Shown one piece after another: positions 7,180 to 10,278 of a stretch of 10,278 bases of DNA. This DNA is from Phoronis pallida (taxonomy: Eukaryota > Phoronida > Phoronidae), in NCBI GenBank assembly GCA_028565715.1, contig JAOXYC010245233.1, forward strand, positions 1-10,278. The letters are read 5' to 3'. The notes beneath the pieces are model-generated. The model worked only from the letters and a program-made list of their open reading frames with translations. It was not told the origin of the DNA and ran no database searches. The position numbers and the translations under genes are program-made. How positions within the stretch are numbered: position 1 is the stretch's first letter; the number at the start of each line of letters is the position of its first letter.

Positions 7180-10087
7180 CTGAAAACAAATACTTCATTT
7201 TCAATCAATGTCTTAACATTAAACAATTTAATGAGAAATTGCTTCTTAAATTGTCTTAATTCTTTGGTTCCAATGTGACACAATGGAAAACCTAAGGTGT
7301 CATATAATGCATGGAAAAAAGATGGCTTCCACAAGTTTGAGCAGTCAGATTCAACTTTTATCAGACAATGGTTGCATTTACACCTTGTTATATTGAGTTT
7401 TCATTATTAAAACCTGTATTTTGACAAAAGAATGACCAATTTTTTTAAAAATAAGAAACATCTCATATTGGTGAATACATTGCCTAGTCTCAGGGTGTAT
7501 CTCAGAACTCTACCTGAATCCTATTATTCTTGCTGTCAGCAATGACAATATTGCCATGACGATCTGTGCATACACCCGATGGCTCCCAGAATGCACCAGG
7601 AGCAGTACCACACGTACCGAACTTCTTGTACAAGCATCCTTTGAAGTCTGTGATGTAAACCACACTGCGACCTGTCAAACAGTCAAACAATGAAACACTG
7701 CTGGAGTTTTAGGTAAAATAATACACAAAAAGATACACAATCATGTTGGTATATCAAGTGTTGATTTTATTGTACGTTACGAGATGACAAATTTATTATT
7801 ATTTTGCTTGTGTGTGTTCTGTATGTTTCATTTCATTTTACCTTGCTGATGAGACGCTTGTCATCTCGTAACGTACAATAAAATCAAAATTTTATATACC
7901 GACAAGATCGTGAAGTTTTATATATTTTATTATATCTTAACCACAAGCGGTAACGGCACATTTCATTTTTACACATTCAAAAAGATATCACTACATCATT
8001 ATGGTGGAACAGTAAACACACCCATTCCACAAGCTAGATCAAGTATTGAAAATTTCTAATCAATTAATTTCAAACAAATTCATTTTCAAACATATATAAT
8101 GCATGCCAATTTAGAAGTCTTTTTAAGTTATAAAACAAGAGTTTTTAATGAAAAAATGAATCTCACACTCTAGACAAAAAATAGCTGTCATAATCCTTCA
8201 CTAACACTTTGTTTTTACACTTTATACAGAGTGATGGAAAGATTCGTATCCCCAATAGATGGCACAACTGTGTTATCAGCATTCTATAGCAATGGGGGGG
8301 GAATCATTACCGTTTCAGTAAGTGCTAGAGCAAAATGCTTAAAAGATAAGTCTATGTAGGTGGTACATTGCAGAATCAACAGAAATCAGAAATTAAATAT
8401 TTGATCCAAAACTGGAGCATTGAAGACATCACAGCCAATCATCGCCCAGAGCTTTTGTACCAAGTTTCATATGGGGTAGCTTTGGTAACCTAGGAGGAGG
8501 TCAGGACCCAAACATCTTTTCATTCTGGCTCACCAAGGCCCAAAACATGACATGCTGTGTACCAATTTAAGCGATTTTGGTATAATTAATGGAAACCAAT
8601 ATGTCGAATCATAAAAAAGACCCTTTTGAAAAAACTTGATAGAAGTTGTATTTAAAGAATCCAAATAAATGTATGCTTTTACTGGTCGAAAGTGATGAAT
8701 ATTGGAAGACAGAAAAAATCCTCATATGAAAAGACCACAGTGCCACTCATGGGGCAATTTCTATACTGGCTTATGGGTGGTTAAAAATTTGCACAGAAAT
8801 TAGTAGGTGGGTTAGCTTAGTGGTAGAGTATCTGACCGGCAATCAGGAGGCCTGTGTTCGATTCCCAGATCTGTTCCGAATTTTTCTGTCTTTTCAATAT
8901 GTTTATAAAGGATACACTATCAAATTGTTATGGACTATCCTTTAAAAAGTTAAGCAAAAAGCCCGAATGGCAAGAAAGTTCAACTTCTGGCAGAGCTACT
9001 GAAAATATTTAACCTCTATCATTTACTGGAAATATAGAAAAATAAAATACCTAGATCTGTGAAAATGATATGATCTCCATGGACTGCTAAGAATCTGACT
9101 TTGGAGCCTGCTTTAGACATCCCATCAAAAACATCTAGACGGGCAGTTGCCAGGACCTTGCCTTCTACATTGAATGTATAGATAAGAGATCTTCCCATGT
9201 CAACAGTCACCAAGTCACCTTTACCTGTGAAGGCTAAACCTGTAAGGAGAATGACATCTTATTGACATACTAAATATAAGTATCAATGAAGTTAAAAACA
9301 AAATCTGCAGAAGGCCTGGGCCATGAAACTTTTTGAAAAACAGTATAATTGATATAACGATGAATGTTCATCTGTCGTGGTGATGACATAATATAAGAGT
9401 TAAACGATACTCACGAGCAGCCATTATGAGTGAACAAGGCAACAGGTTGTTTATTGTCGTGAGTATCGTTTAACTCTTATATTATAGTATAATTGATAAT
9501 AAAATGTAGATCTTTATCCATCCAGGAAAGTACAATGTTCGAATAGTTATAAATCTTTTCTACTGGAAAACCGGAGCAAGATCATTCCCGCCACTCCATT
9601 GAATGAGACGAGATGTCTCCGAGGATTTAGAGAAAATTAACAAGGTAATTCCAGTAGAAAAGATTTATAATTATTCGAACACAGTATAATAATTATTGAT
9701 AATAGAAGAAAAGATATTTTTTGGAACAATAATGGACAGTGTTGTATGTATGTACACAAGTGTTTAGGTCTTTCCTAAGCTGGCATAAACCGCAAGATTC
9801 AATTAATTAAACCACTATTTTACCGTCATCTATTGCAAGATGCAATAGGTGAGGTCCCATGAAATGAAAAATTGCCTAGTTTGTATAAATATGTTTTCTT
9901 TCAGCATTGAAAGAAACTTGTCATTTGCATACTTACCATATGGTGCCCGCAGATTACCCTCTCCCATTGACAAGATGAGATTCCCCTTCCTGTCAAACTT
10001 CTGTATTTGAAAATCATCCTTAACATAAATGTAGCCCGTCTCATCAGCCACCACTGCAGATGGACGCGCAAACATGTCTCGACCACT
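7027..10087 (-). CDS. NHL-repeat propeller protein, C-terminal part (TRIM-NHL type)
   Basis: Joined exons 10087-9937, 9239-9051, 7671-7514 and 7179-7027 give 216 in-frame residues ending in TAG. Five NHL-type blades can be picked out at about residues 8-42, 46-82, 97-135, 141-179 and 185-213. The diagnostic pattern is P-x-G-[LV] ... G-x-[IL]-V-x-D ... I-x-x-F, clearest in EPSGV, then GNIVIADSKNNRIQVF (blade 4) and APYGLAF with LVTVD (blade 2). NHL propellers usually have six blades, so at least one blade and the N-terminus lie past the right edge. Family knowledge: in animals such propellers commonly end TRIM-NHL proteins (TRIM2/3, TRIM32, TRIM71, NHL-1), which are RING E3 ubiquitin ligases or RNA-binding regulators. 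The RING and B-boxes are not visible here, so that assignment is inference. Standalone NHL proteins are the alternative. The introns are full of short inverted-repeat elements. Confidence 0.85.
7180..7513 (-). other. Intron before the last exon
   Basis: On the minus strand it begins GTAGAG and ends TTTTCAG, phase 0, about 334 bases. Open reading across it shadows the exons in other frames. I see no repeat ends or RNA genes inside. Confidence 0.7.
7514..7671 (-). CDS. NHL gene, third exon from the right
   Basis: The acceptor TGTTTGACAG precedes GTCGCAGTG, and the donor is CAG|GTAGAG. Entry is in phase 1, completing a Gly codon with the previous exon, and exit is in phase 0. The residues run from RSVVYITDFKG through YKKFGTCGTAPGAF, EPSGVCTD and GNIVIADSKNNRIQ. 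This covers the end of one NHL blade and most of the next, the best-conserved NHL repeat in the window. Reading on past the donor gives a stop within four codons, which agrees with splicing here. Confidence 0.88.
7748..7900. mobile_element. 153-bp intronic MITE with perfect 30-bp core ends
   Basis: 7761-7790 and 7858-7887 are perfect reverse complements, starting TTGATTTTATTGTACGTTAC. Weaker pairing (GGTATAT...) extends out to 7748 and 7900. The centre of about 67 bases is T-rich and unpaired. It lies in the 1.38-kb intron of the NHL gene. Target-site duplication is not clear, so the outer limits are approximate. Confidence 0.65.
7901..8653. other. Intron sequence without recognised features
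   Basis: Part of the large intron (7672-9050) of the NHL gene. No exon, RNA or element boundary is visible. It includes a run of eight G (near 8295-8302). The region around 8.2-8.6 kb is less AT-rich and may be old repeat sequence, since a few words recur near 6.25-6.33 kb in a different order. Open frames are short and carry no domain. Confidence 0.45.
8654..8720 (-). repeat. Second copy of the dispersed repeat body
   Basis: It matches 6131-6196 in the same orientation, including the words AAATAAATGTATGCTTTTAC and GAAGACAGAAAAA. On the minus strand it begins with a GATTTTTTCTGTCTT variant of the word that follows the tRNA-like head at 8878-8892. It therefore lies head to head with the tRNA-containing copy about 150 bases away. 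Confidence 0.6.
8806..8876 (+). tRNA. tRNA-like sequence, anticodon GGC: SINE head or tRNA pseudogene
   Basis: The sequence folds as a cloverleaf. The acceptor arm GGTGGGT/ATCTGTT pairs only with many G-U pairs. The D stem is GCTT/GAGT, the anticodon stem TCTGA/TCAGG with a seven-base loop CCGGCAA, and the T arm is CTGTG-TTCGATT-CCCAG with one mismatch. The pol III A box TAGCTTAGTGG (8813-8823) and B box TGTTCGATTCC (8855-8865) are both good, and a T5 run at 8881-8885 could end transcription. The anticodon would be GGC (Ala), a form eukaryotes generally do not use, and position 33 is C in place of the near-universal T. The arms are weak. A working tRNA is therefore unlikely. The word after it also occurs in two other copies in the window, so a tRNA-derived SINE is favoured over a lone pseudogene. 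Confidence 0.6.
9051..9239 (-). CDS. NHL gene, second exon from the right
   Basis: The acceptor CTCCTTACAG precedes GTTTAGCC, and the donor is CTAG|GTATTT. Both boundaries are phase 1 and split a Gly codon. The exon encodes LAFTGKGDLVTVDMGRSLIY, then FNVEGKVLATARLD, KVRFLAVHGDHIIFTDLG. That is one complete NHL blade and the start of the next. Continued reading past the donor soon leaves the NHL pattern and stops. The fit of both phases to the neighbouring exons is strong evidence for these boundaries. Confidence 0.88.
9388..9485. mobile_element. 98-bp intronic hairpin with perfect 29-bp arms
   Basis: 9388-9416 and 9457-9485 are perfect reverse complements (ATAATATAAGAGTTAAACGA and onward), around a 40-base loop. 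The word AGTATAATTGATA occurs directly after the right arm (9486-9498) and again 33 bases before the left arm (9342-9354). This looks like a very small MITE in the intron between the two rightmost exons. No clean target-site duplication abuts both arms. Confidence 0.6.
9537..9680. mobile_element. 144-bp intronic hairpin element
   Basis: The arms 9537-9568 and 9649-9680 pair at 31 of 32 positions, starting GTTCGAATARTTATAAATCT, around an 80-base centre. A variant of the motif beside the previous hairpin (AGTATAAT...ATTGATAAT, 9683-9703) follows the right arm. It lies in the same intron as the 98-bp hairpin but shares no arm sequence with it. No coding sequence. Confidence 0.62.
9937..10087 (-). 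CDS. NHL gene, rightmost exon in the window
   Basis: The acceptor TTATTTCCAG precedes AGTGGTCGAG, and the donor is ATATG|GTAAGT, a near-ideal consensus. Entry is phase 0 and exit phase 1. The exon encodes SGRDMFARPSAVVAD, GYIYVKDDFQIQKFDRKG and NLRAPYG, a full NHL blade plus the first strand of the next. The ATG inside the exon (10075-10073) is an internal Met and not the start: the propeller pattern runs through it and the frame is preceded by a splice acceptor. Upstream exons are outside the window. Confidence 0.88.
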
Positions 10088-10278
10088 CTGGAAATAACAT
10101 TTTCATTATTAAAGATGCTGTCTCCTCGTTGGTGAGGATCAGGGGTCAAAATTCAAATCAACTAGAAATTTTGTGTACGAGTCCTGTGATGAATATATTA
10201 ATTAAGGGGATTCCAACCTTTGTTGAAAATGTAATTAGATTTTCAAATTTTCGTGAAAAATCGTCAATTCAATCCTTT
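10088..10278 (-). other. Intron, partial
   Basis: AT-rich sequence upstream of the rightmost exon. No further exon is visible up to the window edge. Confidence 0.5.

Noticed and set aside
9901-10149. Second minus-strand open frame over the rightmost exon
   Set aside because: It is a different frame of the NHL exon and lacks NHL motifs.

Overview
The window looks like AT-rich nuclear DNA of an invertebrate animal. The evidence is one minus-strand gene split by GT-AG introns, no bacterial-style gene packing, and many short inverted-repeat elements. The mix of a TRIM-NHL type gene, foldback elements and a tRNA-derived repeat would fit a mollusc such as a bivalve, but the species is an inference the sequence does not prove.

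The only convincing gene is the 3' end of an NHL-repeat (six-bladed propeller) gene on the minus strand. Four exons can be joined in frame: 10087-9937, 9239-9051, 7671-7514 and 7179-7027. All three introns have GT and AG ends and matching phases. Together they give 216 residues of NHL propeller and a stop at 7029-7027. The 5' part of the gene, where a RING/B-box/coiled-coil would sit if this is a TRIM-NHL E3 ligase, lies beyond the right edge. Just downstream of the stop are two decayed tandem copies of the last exon (6907-6985 and 6805-6855), and a candidate AATAAA signal lies at 6900-6895.

The left 6.7 kb (1-6780) has no gene I can support. It is largely a stack of unrelated inverted-repeat elements: a foldback-like element with tandem subrepeats (1149-1444), a 711-bp hairpin bounded by TTAA (2043-2753), a 639-bp element with perfect 28-bp ends bounded by TA (3456-4094), a palindrome-rich element (4194-4463) and a 288-bp element with 27-bp ends (4856-5143). 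A headless copy of a dispersed repeat lies at 6131-6225.

The introns of the NHL gene carry the same kind of load: three short hairpin elements (7748-7900, 9388-9485, 9537-9680), a second copy of the dispersed repeat (8654-8720), and a tRNA-like sequence with A and B boxes (8806-8876) that appears to be the head of that repeat. No element in the window encodes a recognisable transposase, so all would be non-autonomous. I found no defence, toxin or CRISPR-like system. The most interesting points are the decayed terminal-exon duplication and the architecture of the foldback element.
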